Positions 34,280 to 45,463 of a stretch of 64,000 bases of DNA are shown here, piece after piece. Both the position numbers and the translations under genes were made by a program. The notes below the pieces were generated by a model that was given only the letters and a program-made list of their open reading frames with translations, was not told the origin of the DNA and ran no database searches. Numbering within the stretch: the stretch's first letter is position 1; each line of letters begins with the position of its first letter. Source of the stretch: Symsagittifera roscoffensis (lineage: Eukaryota; Xenacoelomorpha; Acoela; Convolutidae); contig NC_087065.1 in assembly GCF_963678635.1 (NCBI RefSeq), forward strand, positions 3,288,001-3,352,000, read 5' to 3'.

Positions 34280-34687
34280 TCAACATTCCAACAAACGAAA
34301 TAACTTTGGTTTGAATGTTTTAAGAAATAAGCAAAACGCAATACCTGTCACGTGACCCAGGTAACAGTTTTTTATTGGACAAGGCAAAACATATGTGTAC
34401 CCAGGACCGATATGATTTTTTTCTTGCAAATATCCTGCTGCGTCATGCAAAATAGCATGTATTCTAAGAAATTTGAAATGTTTCAAGTGTTTGTCGAGCG
34501 ACGAATTGTCTATTCCAATTAAACCACCATATGGTCTGTTTTTCAAAACAAAATCCAAATTAATATCAGCATCCAAATACAAACAAGTGGCTAAAAAATA
34601 CTGAAATCTGACTGATTTGTCTGGATATTGTGATTTTAAGTCTATAAAAATTTCATGAATGAGTTTTAAATCGAAAGTTGAAATCAT
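34280..34687 (-). CDS. Uncharacterised Polinton protein
   Basis: 136 residues from ATG 34687 (the open frame also extends upstream from a TTG). Notable segments are YLDADINLDFVL, RPYGGLIGID, ILHDAAGYLQEKNHIGPGYTY and CYLGHVTGIAF. His/Asp/Gly-rich motifs hint at an enzyme but I cannot name a family. The frame is intact and ends 10 bp before the start of the exonuclease-like gene. Confidence 0.45.
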   Translation of the reverse strand: MISTFDLKLIHEIFIDLKSQYPDKSVRFQYFLATCLYLDADINLDFVLKNRPYGGLIGIDNSSLDKHLKHFKFLRIHAILHDAAGYLQEKNHIGPGYTYVLPCPIKNCYLGHVTGIAFCLFLKTFKPKLFRLLEC

Positions 34688-34735
34688 GTTTACTGAACTC
34701 AATATAATAAAAAAGGAAAAAATGAAAAGTATCAA

Positions 34736-35525
34736 TTAAAACTTAACTTTCTCTTCAACAATAAATTTCACAAATAGCACATCAGTATCTACATCAAGTT
34801 TTCCATATCCACTTGTCAAAATATCCATTATTTTACAAAATGCGGCAGAATGGGGTCCATTAATTAAACTTTCAAATCTTTTCAAAGTTTCTGTATTCAT
34901 CTCATCTGTTTGAACATGTCTGCTTTCTGTATGTTTCTTTGAAACTGAAGTCGAAACTCTTACGGATTTGTTTGACGTCGACAAGGCAGCAGGCGTAACT
35001 GTATTATCAATTCGTTTCTGTCCCCCAACGGCCGGAGATTTCTTGCAAACGTTTTGATTTGGTGAAGTTTGTTTGTTAGATGATGTTGCAGAAAGCAATA
35101 AATTGGGTAAACGTTTTTTGATTGCAGTGAAATCTAACAAATCGAGATTGGCTGCAACAGGTTGTGCTGAATAAGTGAGAGCTAGTTTAAGCTTGTCAAA
35201 TAACTCACCGTTTCCTTTGACATCTTTAGCAGGAGAAACTAAGTATTTGAAGCAAGTGAAAATACAAGGAACACTGAAACATTTTTGGGAAGGAAAAAAT
35301 TGGTTTAATTGTTCCTCTGAATCTACTTGAATCAATATATGGTAATGAGTTTTTTTTTTCATTCTCGACGGAAAAAGGGCAATATTCAGATTTGAAGTGG
35401 CTTCGAAAAGCATAATTTTTAAAAGTAGATAAATTAGAAATTTTTTCAGTGATAACAAATTTGAAATTTGGTTGAAATTTTTTGAAATAATCAGGTAACA
35501 CAATTTCGAACATAGCTTCTGCCAT
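34736..35525 (-). pseudogene. Candidate HUH endonuclease/Rep-like protein, frameshift in A10 run
   Basis: Starts at ATG 35525 (MAEAMFEIVLPDYFKKF...), then SEYCPFSVENE, and continues in the neighbouring frame from about 35350 with KTHYHILIQVDSEEQLNQFF and CIFTCFKYLVSPAKD. HYHILIQ is an H-U-H type motif and the later Y...K stretch sits where the Tyr motif of Rep/NS1-like nickases lies. A Ser/Thr-rich tail and a helical end follow. The two frames meet at a T10 run (35350-35359), so one base accounts for the break. The HUH reading is inference; an unrelated protein with a chance HxH is possible. Confidence 0.4.
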
Positions 35526-35539
35526 TTTGTAAAGGAAAA

Positions 35540-35911
35540 TTAATTCGAGTTGTGCTTGAAATCGTTTGTGTTTGAGGAAAGTTGAGATTTCCTGGCTCGT
35601 TTACAGTTAGACTGTGGTTTGTCTTTGTTTTCAACAGTATCAGAAATTTCACTTGTTTGCGCTCGGATTGACTTTCCCGACTTTAGTAATTTTGAAAATT
35701 CTTCGCTGCTTAAGGAAAGTCTATGTACACATTCAAATTCAGCGACTTCAGTTGCTTTTTTGAAAACTTTCAGGAATACATAAGTTCCAGTTTGGTCATA
35801 TGTTTTCAATGTAGCACGCACTAATCTTTTACTGTTTTCCGTAATATCAAAATAGCAATCGCCAAAATCTTTATCTGCATTTGCTGTGGTGATTGTTTTG
35901 GTTTTATTCAT
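35540..35911 (-). CDS. Small accessory protein, possible ssDNA-binding (PC4-like)
   Basis: 123 residues from ATG 35911, intact. YFDITENSKRLVRATLKTYDQTGTYVFLKVF...HRLSLSSEEFSKLLKSG resembles PC4-like beta-sheet plus 'sLS-x-E-E' helix proteins, followed by a polar basic tail with CKRARKSQ, a possible nuclear signal. It lies 15 bp from the start of the HUH-like gene. The family is not certain. Confidence 0.4.
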   Translation of the reverse strand: MNKTKTITTANADKDFGDCYFDITENSKRLVRATLKTYDQTGTYVFLKVFKKATEVAEFECVHRLSLSSEEFSKLLKSGKSIRAQTSEISDTVENKDKPQSNCKRARKSQLSSNTNDFKHNSN

Positions 35912-36394
35912 TGTAGCGAGTAAATTTTCAAAGTAACTTGATTCAAAACTGAATAGAAAGAAATGAATGGCTTCGATTGAATGTATATGTCTGCAAAAGA
36001 AAGCGTTGTATCTATTTTAATTTATATACACATGTACTTTATATCGCAAAGATATTGGATTGCAATTTAGTTCAAATGGATAAGTATTTTGTGCATGTAC
36101 AACTGATAAGAATTTTAATGGGTGTTAAAGGTCACACTGTTTAAACGTTATTTTTGATACAAGCTATTTGTTTGAATGCAATTTAGATAAACATAGAATA
36201 CCACGCAAGGTAACATAAATATTTTAAACGCCCTCCCTTATTAGACTGATCAAAAACTACATAGGAGCTCTTGAAAATTCTAATTTTAGAAGAACCAATC
36301 CCTATTTTAATCTCTTGAGGCGTTTTCACATTTCATTTCAGTTTCATTTCTCTCCGCGTTACGTTTGTCCTTTTCTTGCAACTTTTCTTCAAAA
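35912..36394. promoter_or_regulatory. Divergent intergenic promoter region
   Basis: 483 bp between the minus-strand cluster start (35911) and the plus-strand gene (36395). It is AT-rich with TATA-like stretches (about 36020-36035) and a pyrimidine-rich tract before the plus-strand ATG. It must contain the promoters for both directions. No specific site is certain. Confidence 0.4.
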
Positions 36395-37030
36395 ATGCCT
36401 TGTTATATTATTGCCGGATATTCCAATCACGAAAGAACCATTTTTTATGAAAGCGTTCACGGTAATTTTGTAGCAATAATTAACGAAGAAAAAAGTTTCA
36501 GTTCTGATGAGTGGACTTGTACTCATCACGTTATGATTCCCAAAATTTTTTTACATTTATTCAGTAAACTTTCCTTAAAAAATTCAAAGAAAGACGAAGA
36601 ACTGAATATAAAGTATTTGAGTTACCTTACAAATTCTGGTAAATATACGGATCCTGACGAGCCACTTGCTCTTCAGGTTGATATTTCAACTTTATCAAAA
36701 CCAGTTAAAAAATTTTTGTATAAATACGATTGTGATGTTACTCCGATGTGTGAAAACCAGTAAAAATACTTTGAAGAAATTGAATTTTTTGATCGTTTAT
36801 GGGGAATGGAACAGATTGAATCACCATCATTAGTTACCCCGAAAGCTGATCCTTCTCCTACAGTGTCACCATGGCTTGATGAACCAGATTCTTCAACTCC
36901 TACGCGCACCCCCGAAGCGACAGTGAGTAATCATATGGAAAATTTGACTCCTTCTCTATGCCTTGCACCAAAGAAAAAACGGAAGTTAACAACACTAGAG
37001 AAAGCGCAGGAGTATTTGGACCTTATATAA
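36395..37030 (+). pseudogene. Uncharacterised nuclear-targeted protein, one in-frame TAA
   Basis: From ATG 36395 (AAAATGC context): MPCYIIAGYSNHERTIFYES... to TAA at 36761-36763. The same frame then continues (KYFEEIEFFDRLWGMEQIES...) through a Pro/Ser/Thr linker to PKKKRKL, an SV40-type nuclear localisation signal, and ends at 37030. The continuation in frame and the well-formed NLS suggest one 212-codon gene with a single stop rather than two genes. It is the only plus-strand gene besides polB. No family was recognised. Confidence 0.45.
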
Positions 37031-38442
37031 CTTTGAAACTGAGGTTGAGTTTTATTGATTTTTGTTTGTTTTTATTGTGTATAATAAATTAACTTTAAAA
37101 TTGAGTTTGAGATTATATCTTGTGTTTGTTCATATTTTATCACACGATTGTGTTCTGATTAAAAATTTAGTATAAAAGCCTTTAAAATTTGAAGTTAAAA
37201 AAATCATTTCTTTTTCAATTAATTGACTATTTTTTTTCAATTAAAAACAAAAAAAAGTTCGTAAAATTTTCATTTTTTCCACAAATAGGAGTTAACATAT
37301 TAACATTGAAGTTCTTATTTACATGATTGATCTTGAGAAAAAAATTGAAAAGCATCCATATTTATGCTAATTTTTTGAAAACAAGATAAAAAAATATCAA
37401 TTTCGTTTTTTGAAAAAAAAGATAATTAACGTCAAAAAAACTGTAAAAAAATAATTTTGGATGAAAATCTTTATTGTCATTTGTTTATTCATTTAATTAT
37501 CATACAAATTGAATTTAATAAGAAATAGTATAAAAGATGTTTAAAACCAACTTTTTGTTAAAAATAAATATATTTTTCATGTTTTTTAGTTAAAAATTTG
37601 ATTTTTTAATTACAAAAAGGAGAAAAAAATGCAATAATTTTTTCTTTTTCTTCAAATTGGAGTTACCATATGATCATTGATACTGTTGTCTCCAAAAATG
37701 ATCTTCATAAAAAAAATACAAGTATTCATCATCATGCTAAATATTTGAGAAAAATAATAAAAATCAAATTTTTTAATTGATGACTCATCGTTTTTTCATT
37801 TTTGCGAAAAAATGCGATTTTCAACCATAAGACGCAATTTTTTATTATGAGCAACTAGTGTTGTTATGAAAGTGCAATGAGGGGCACGACTAATGAGATT
37901 GTGGGAGTAGATGTTTTTTCAATAGTCTTCGAGAAAAACAATAATCCCCTTAATCCCCCCTAAAACAATAAACTCATTTTTCTTTACAGAAAAGTATTTT
38001 TTCTGACTTTTTTTTCATATCGAAAGACAATTGAGACAAATTCATGATGACATGGACCGTGCAACAATGCACCTGGAAAGTTAAAAAACTGACAGTTTTT
38101 CAGTTTTTGTTTTACTTATTCATCATTTCAACTGTTTTTGATTCAAATTTTGACATTTTTTATAGAGTATTCTGTACCCATGACAATTTGGATATTTAGG
38201 ATTTATCATGTGTTGTGACATGCTCAACTTTTATTCGCAATTTCGAAAATTTTATCAACTTATAATTTGAATTGATAAAATATAAAACTAAAACTTTTAT
38301 CTCTTGGCTCTAAAATCATTTTGGATAAAAATTTAGCTCAAACTTGGTTTGCTTCGATTAATTTTTATCGTTTGTAGTAATTATAACAATTCAAACAACA
38401 ATTAATCTGTTTCGCCCAATCGAATTTGAGTTTGACAGTTAT
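37031..38442. other. AT-rich spacer upstream of polB
   Basis: No coding sequence. It contains two diverged copies of a ~190-bp block (about 37260-37450 and 37640-37800), each with 'GGAGTTA(A/C)CATAT' and 'CAT...ATGCTAA'. It could be regulatory; nothing specific is supported. Confidence 0.35.
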
Positions 38443-38540
38443 GGCGGGAAAATCAAATGTAATTCAAATTTCGGCGGGAAAAGAGTTCAAATTCAAAGTT
38501 AAGCGGGAAAAGCTATTCAAATTCAAACCGAGAAGGGAAA
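38443..38540 (+). promoter_or_regulatory. Four phased ~30-bp repeats with E2F-like cores
   Basis: GGCGGGAAAA at 38443-38452, GGCGGGAAAA at 38473-38482, GCGGGAAAA at 38503-38511 and a degraded AAGGGAAAA at about 38533. They are spaced 30 bp (three helical turns) and each is followed by a TCAAAT-type stretch. GGCGGGAAA is the reverse complement of TTTCCCGCC, a classical E2F site, so polB may be tied to S phase. The polB ATG is 100-190 bp downstream. Confidence 0.6.
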
Positions 38541-38632
38541 AAAGGAATCAAAGCGCATTAATTTAAACCTTTTGGTGTTTGGTTGGGATTCATTCCCTTT
38601 CCTGCTTCGCTTTAAAACAGTTCCAGAGCAAA

Positions 38633-41600
38633 ATGGGTTTCAAGTGTAACTCTTGTCCCAAAGTTTTTACAATAAAAACTAATAGATCTCGTCATGAACG
38701 AAACTTTCACGCTGTTGAAAAAGAATTACCCGTTTTTACTTGCTACCATTGTAATTTTAGCACTTTACTGCTATCAAAATTACAGCAGCATATTGAATCA
38801 GATCATCAAAAATTTAACAATTCATGTCGGTATTGTCGGCTTGGTTTTTGTGAATTTAAAGATTTCAAGGGTCACATGCAATCAGAGCATGGGCTACCTG
38901 TTTTGAATCAACAACTTAGATCACTCAGCAACCCCTCTAGCTCAATCACACAAGCAAACGATATTGATAATTTTCCAGCTTCAATTGAAGTTCATGAATC
39001 AGCCATGAAAAATACGTTAATGACTTTTATTATTCCCAACCAAAATATTCTTATCGAATTTATGACCTTGAAAAAAAATGAGATTCAAACTTTGATACTA
39101 GATAGAACCTGTAATGGACCCTGCAAAGTACAATTTTTGGTTAAACTTACTTTAATCAAGCATGCTACTGTTGTTTCGGACCAAAGCGTGCAACAACATG
39201 AAGACGAACTCGTTGAAATTTTCGCTAATTCTATGATGACTCCCCTTTATGCAAACGGTTTGTCTGATGAATTATTTCTCGAAATGCTGGAAAAAATGGA
39301 AGCTGTGTTCCAGAATTTTTCAGCCCATGGTAGCGGCTGGGTTCTGCAGCGTGTAAATGAGCTTTACATTAAAATCGGAAAAATGTTGCCAATCAGAGGC
39401 TCTTCGTTTATACCTCTACCTACAAAAATAGCAAATTCGCAACAATTGATTAATATTCGTAATCACAACGACCACAATTGCTTTTTGTTATGCTACACTG
39501 CCGCCTATCATCTTAGATATAAGCCTGATCTAATTGTCGGTAGGTTAGTTGATCCTAAACTTGAAGAGACAGATCCACACACCTATACAAAGCCCGGAAC
39601 GCATCAGGCTTCTGATGATTTCTTTATGCCTATGAGCTTGAACATGATTCCTCAATTCGAGCGACTTAATAAGGTTCAAGTAAACGTGTTTCAATATCAA
39701 AAAGGAGATCTCATTCCAATGATTGTCTCAAAGTTTGAAAGCTCAGATAATTTTATCATGGATTTGCTTTTGTTATATGAACCCGGAATGCACCACTTTG
39801 TTTTGATAAAAGACCTGCTCCAATTTGTTTGTGAAGTTCGAAAGCGAAGTTTCCTGCAGTTGTGTCGTAACTGTTTTCAAATTCATTACAATGAAATTGA
39901 TCATAAAACGCATGAGCGATTATGTAAAGATCATGAACCAGCTGTAGTGATAATGCCAACAGCTGAAAATGGCTGCCACAAGTATAAATTTAAAAATTGT
40001 CAAGCTCTCTGGTATGCACCTATTGTTGTTTATTTTGATTTCGAATCGTTCCTGAATCCCGTTTCAACATGTATGAACAACCCACAAATTTCCTCATCTC
40101 GCGTTCTAGAAAAACATGAACCCTCCGGGTATTCAATGGTTGCTATTGACCATGAGTCCTCAGAACCATTTTTCTTTAGTCTTGACAGCTCTGAAAATTG
40201 TTTAGAAAACTTTATCAAAGAGTTACATCTATTAGCCCGAGACGTTTACATCTATAAACGGAAAGTGCCACATTATTTGGGAGATCGCAGCCAACTGCGT
40301 AAAGAAGAAACTTTAACCTGTTGGATTTGTCAAGAAAACTTCAGTGAAGGCGAAGAAAAGTGCCTGGATCACTGTCACTCTTCGGGAAAATTTCTAGGAT
40401 GGACCCACGACAAATGTAATTTAGCGCGAAGAAACATAAATTACATTCCAGTCGTGGGACACAATTTACAGAATTATGACATGCATCATATATGTCTAGC
40501 GTTGAACGAATGTGACTCGCGTAGTACAATACAAGTCATTCCATCCACCGATGAGAAATATATTTCACTAATTATCGGAGTAGTGGTTAAAACCATTACA
40601 CGAAAAGATCAAACAACACAAAACATTTATGAGTATCTTCGTTTTATAGATCCTTTCAAGTTTCTAAACTCATCACTACAAAAGTTAGTTGACAACTTGC
40701 CTGACAACAAATTTACAATTCTGGAAAACCACTTTCAAAATGTAAGCCAAACTTGTAGAACTCTCATACGTAGAAAAGGATTCTATCCTTATAATTACAT
40801 GACCGACCGTAAAAAGTTTGACGAAAAAGAGTTACCGCCTCTCGAAAAGTGGGTGAATAGTTTAGACGGAGATAAAATTGCTATTAGTGCTGATAACTTG
40901 GTTGAAGCAAAAGAAGTTTTCAATCAATTCAATTGTCAGAATCTGCGCGACTATCATGACTTATATTTGTCATGTGACACATTGCTCCTAGCCTGTGTCT
41001 TTGAGGAACTCCGCTCTATCAGCTATGAAACATACAGCCTTGATTGTGCTCATCATTTCACCGCTTCCAATTTAGCTGGTGACGCTTTCAAGCGGGTATG
41101 TAAAGCTGATGTTGAATTGCTAACGGATCGAGATCATTTAGACATGGTTGAAAAAATGATGCGAGGTGGTACTGCATCAATCTTTGAAAAACGACAGTTC
41201 ACTGCAAACAACAGGCAAATGAATGAAACATTTAATTCGAGCGAAACTTGTAGAACTCTCATACGTAGAAAAGGATTCTATCCTTATAATTACATGACCG
41301 ACCGTAAAAAGTTTGACGAAAAAGAGTTACCGCCTCTCAAAAAGTGGGTGAATAGTTTAGACGGAGATAAAATTGCTATTAGTGCTGATAACTTGGTTGA
41401 AGCAAAAGAAGTTTTCAATCAATTCAATTGTCAGAATCTGCGCGACTATCATGACTTATATTTGTCATGTGACACATTGCTCCTAGCCTGTGTCTTTGAG
41501 GAACTCCGCTCTATCAGCTATGAAACATACAGCCTTGATTGTGCTCATCATTTCACCGCTTCCAATTTAGCTGGTGACGCTTTCAAGCGGGTATGTAAAG

Positions 41601-44600
41601 CTGATGTTGAATTGCTAACGGATCGAGATCATTTAGACATGGTTGAAAAAATGATGCGAGGTGGTACTGCATCAATCTTTGAAAAACGACAGTTCACTGC
41701 AAACAACAGGCAAATGAATGAAACATTTAATTCGAGCGAAACTTGTAGAACTCTCATACGTAGAAAAGGATTCTATCCTTATAATTACATGACCGACCGT
41801 AAAAAGTTTGACGAAAAAGAGTTACCGCCTCTCGAAAAGTGGGTGAATAGTTTAGACGGAGATAAAATTGCTATTAGTGCTGATAACTTGGTTGAAGCAA
41901 AAGAAGTTTTCAATCAATTCAATTGTCAGAATCTGCGCGACTATCATGACTTATATTTGTCATGTGACACATTGCTCCTAGCCTGTGTCTTTGAGGAATT
42001 CCGCTCTATCAGCTATGAAACATACAGCCTTGATTGTGCTCATCATTTCACCGCTTCCAATTTAGCTGGTGACGCTTTCAAGCGGGTATGTAAAGCTGAT
42101 GTTGAATTGCTAACAGATCGAGATCATTTAGACATGGTTGAAAAAATGATGCGAGGTGGTACTGCATCAATCTTTGAAAAACGACAGTTCACTGCAAACA
42201 ACAGGCAAATGAATGAAACATTTAATTCGAGCGAAGATACTACCTATGGCTTCATGGTTGATGCCAACAACTTATACGGTGGAGAAATGCAAACTCACAA
42301 ACTGCCTGCACGTCATTTTGAGACAATCGGACTTAGAAATGAAAGAAATAATCAAGAAAACGAAGATGAGAATTCCATGTCAATAGAAGAAATTTTAGCA
42401 ACCCCTGACGATTCAGACTACGGTTATATTGTTGAAATTGATTTAAAATACCCTCAATTGTTGCATGAAAGTCACCGTGACTATCCACTGGCACCCACTA
42501 AGGAAGTTGTTCAAAAAGATTGGTTGAGCAGATACCAAACAAATATCTCAGAACAAATGAAAAACAATGAAAACTGTGGACCCACAATAGGTAAAGTGAA
42601 AAAATTTTTACAAACTCCACATGATAAAACTCATTATATAATTCATTATAAACTCCTGAAACTCTACGTGAAGCTTGGCCTTATCGTTACAAAACTGTAC
42701 CGCATCGTAAAGTTCAAACAAGAATTGTGGCTCGAACCGTACATAACTCTAAATACAAACAAACGGAAAGCGGCAAAAAAAAAATTTGAAGAAGCCCTGT
42801 ACAAACTATTGATCAATTCAATTTATGGAAAAATGTGTGAGTCAAAAAGAAAGAGAATGAAAATCAAGATTTTACGAGATGCTGAAGAAACAATGCGAAA
42901 TATAAGTAAGTTTGAATTTGAAACCTACAAAATTTTTGGCGAAGACATGGTTGCATTGACATTAGCACCAACGAAAATCAGATGGGATGTACCCACAATT
43001 GTAGGAGCGTGTATACTAGAGCTAGCAAAGTTTGAGATGTACAAATTTCACTACGAGGTTATGAAGCCCAACTTCAACTGTCACCTCTTGTACTCAGACA
43101 CTGACAGCCTAATGTACGAAATAAAAACGGAAAAAAACTCAAATTTTTATGAGAAATTGTACGAGAAACGTGAAATTTTGGACAACTTTGACTTCTCCAA
43201 TTATCCATCGGACCACTTCCTCTACAATGTAGAAAACAAACTTACAGTTTTAAAGTTTAAAGACGAATTCCCGGGTGATATAATTACAGAATTCGTTGCA
43301 TTGAAGCCAAAGCTTTATTCAATACTATCGCAAAGTAAGTACATTTCCTTCCATAATACCGGCTCAAAATTGTTCAAACAGCGCTTTTTATTTTCAAAAA
43401 TTACAAAAAATTTCGAAAAAATTTTTTGAAAAATTTTGAAAAAAAAAATGTCAAAAATTATCGTTGAAAAAACTTTAAAAAAAATTTTGTCATAAAAATT
43501 TCGTTGGAAAAAAAATTTGGTAAGAAAAAAATGTTATAAAAAAAATTTTGTCATCAAAAAAAAAATTTGGAAAAGAAAAATTTTATGAAAAAAAAAATTT
43601 GTCATCAAAAAAAAATTTGGAAAAAAAATTGAAAAAAAAATTTTTTTGAAAAAAAAATTTTCTGAAAAAAATTTTTGAAAAAAATTTTGAAAATAAAAAT
43701 TTTGGAAAAAATTTTTTTCTGAGTAAAATTTTTTGAGATGACTTAGGTTTTTTGGTGCTTCTGTGGGTGGGGGTAAGGGGGGGAGGTATAGGTTAAATGG
43801 TTATCACCTTTTTTTTTAAATGGGGGGGGGTGTGGATCTTCTGAAAAGGATTCGTTCATACTTTTTTTTTCAATTTCAAGTATTAGTTTACAAAACATTT
43901 AGATATATAATGATTAGTGAGCATCATTTTTTTAATAGATACACGGAAGCACTCAGCAAAAGGAATCACTAAGGTGACTCAACGGTTGCTAACTCATGAA
44001 AAATACATCGAAACTCGCGTCTGGAAACCTTGTACGAGCCGAAAATACTCGCATCATCTCCGAGAGGCATATTCTGAACACTGTTCGAGCAAACAAAATC
44101 GCATTATCAGCCTATGATGATAAGCGATACATCCTCAGCGATGGTATCTCTACATTGCCATACGGTCACTATAGAACGGTAAATGCTTCTATCTTTCCCA
44201 ATAGCAATCAGGATGATGATGATGATGATAGTGAAAGGAATGTGAGTGAAACTAATAGCACCAGTCACCACAAAGATCGAGATTTAGACGATTGGCTGAA
44301 ATTTTTCGAGGAAGAAGATGAGATAGTCGACTGGGATCACGAGAGCTCGAACCAAGAAGAAATCTTTACGCAGGATACGAATTATGGGTCAGAAGATAGC
44401 TTTCTTGTGTTAGATACTCAACCGAGCCGTTCGTTGAGAGACCTGTTGAATAGTATCACCAGCTATGAAGCTCCAGATCCAGGTAGAGTTCGTGTCACAG
44501 AAATTGTTGAGAGTGATATCGAAAGCGATGATTTGGTTGATCCAAATGCAGTTACTTCTTCTTCGTCGTCGGATGATGAATGGTACCTCGACCGCGAAGC

Positions 44601-44655
44601 AGTTGAAGATTCAGCACCGCAGTCAAAAAGACGTAAAACAAACAAAAATCTCTAA
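38633..44655 (+). CDS. Protein-primed family B DNA polymerase with internal triplication and one intron
   Basis: ATG 38633 (AAAATGG). N-terminal C2H2 fingers (CNSCPKVFTIKTNRSRHERNFH and two more), then YFDFESF (exo I, about 40030), a CWICQENF...HDKCNLARR His-Cys/HNH-like insert, GHNLQNYD (exo II), YLSCDTLLLACVFEE (exo III, present three times), DANNLYG (motif A, 42260), NSIYGKM (motif B, about 42817) and YSDTDS (motif C, 43091-43108). Exon 1 ends at 43334 and exon 2 starts at 43939, keeping frame. Exon 2 gives the usual PolB C-terminus (TRKHSAKGITKV..., ...NKIALSAYDDKRYILSDG...LPYGHYR) but with a one-base shift at about 44003-44016. An acidic tail with SKRRKTNK ends at 44655. Confidence 0.9.
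40751..42235 (+). repeat. Exact 495-bp in-frame tandem triplication inside polB
   Basis: Units 40751-41245, 41246-41740 and 41741-42235, each 165 codons. I see only three differences: CTCAAAAAG in unit 2 versus CTCGAAAAG, GAATTCC in unit 3 versus GAACTCC, and CTAACAGATC in unit 3 versus CTAACGGATC. Each unit contains the exo III motif and the stretch leading to motif A. Removing two units would give a polymerase of the family's usual size. Confidence 0.97.
43335..43938 (+). other. polB intron (GT-AG), 604 bp
   Basis: Donor AAA|GTAAGT at 43335, acceptor TTTTTTTAATAG| at 43938. Joining restores the conserved PolB C-terminal frame. The intron is full of A/T runs and a G-rich stretch near 43770-43830. 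Confidence 0.8.
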
Positions 44656-45106
44656 TGTTGTGTGTTTGATTCAAGTTGAATACAAAATTTAATGTTGTAA
44701 ATTAGTGTACTGTATTATACTTACTTTCCACGTATGTTCACTGTTAGGTAATGGCGGGCTACTTTAAATCCACTTTTGGTTTTGTGTTACTATTTTATCT
44801 GGAGTGGTTTTGAGAGTTTTCATATTGGAATTGACCCCAAACTGCTTTTGGTGCGTTTAACCGACACTTACTTCAGAAGATTGTGTGTATAATTCAACCA
44901 TTTCAGTTCATATCTCTTTTCACCAAGACCAAAGCGTTTGTAGAAACATTGAAAGAACCAATTCGCAAAGACCTTCAACAGCAAAACACAATGAAAAGTT
45001 TTAGTTCAATTGGAATACAGCATAGCTTGCCGAGCTATAGGTGGCGGAAAGAAATAATATATCACCAGTACGATTTTGTTTTAACCAACACAACTTTCAC
45101 ATAAGG
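44656..45106. other. Polinton right subterminal spacer
   Basis: No gene visible between polB and the right terminal repeat. The short open frame here has no supporting features. Confidence 0.4.
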
Positions 45107-45457
45107 ATCATTAAGTATAAAAATTATACATAGGGATCATTAGGTATAAAAATTATACATAGGGATCATTAGTTATAAATATTTTACATAGGGATCATTA
45201 GGGATAAATATTTTACATAGGGATCATTAGGTATAAATATTTTACATAAGGATCATTAGGTATAAATATTTACATAGGGATCATTAGGTATAAATATTTT
45301 ACATAGGGATCATTTGCTATGAAAATTATACATAGAGATCATTAGGTATAAATATTTACATAGGGATCATTAGGTATAATCTATACCCAATGATCCCTGT
45401 AGGGATCACCCCCCCCCCCCCCCCCCCCCGATCCCAGTGTCGTATATCTATACTACT
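45107..45457 (-). repeat. Polinton right terminal inverted repeat
   Basis: Mirror of the left end: ten ~29-31-bp units, palindrome TGATCCCTGTAGGGATCA (45391-45408), C21 run (45409-45429), then GATCCCAGTG and ...CTATACTACT at the end. It is longer than the left TIR by three units. Confidence 0.95.
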
Positions 45458-45463
45458 GCAATA
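45458..45463. repeat. Target-site duplication, right (GCAATA)
   Basis: Exact second copy of the 6 bases at 25518-25523, directly after the Polinton's terminal CT. Confidence 0.9.

Larger units (their letters stand above)
25524..45457. mobile_element. Polinton/Maverick transposon, complete, 19,934 bp
   Basis: Ends AG...CT, terminal inverted repeats, a 6-bp target duplication, and the defining gene set: protein-primed PolB, retroviral-type integrase, adenain-like protease, A32-type ATPase, and double- and single-jelly-roll capsid proteins. All virion and most accessory genes are on the minus strand at 26700-35911; one small gene and polB are on the plus strand at 36395-44655. It interrupts a LINE RT gene. 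Several genes carry frameshifts or single stops, some in homopolymers, so the copy is decaying or the assembly contains indels. Confidence 0.95.

Noticed and set aside
34280-34687. Phospholipase A2-like reading of ILHDAAGY and GPGYTY
   Set aside because: The order of the HD-x-x-x-Y and GPG motifs is reversed compared with viral PLA2 domains.
45107-45457. Short spaced repeats at the Polinton ends as a CRISPR array
   Set aside because: Units are contiguous and diverged with no unique spacers, and they mirror the other terminus, so they are TIR repeats.
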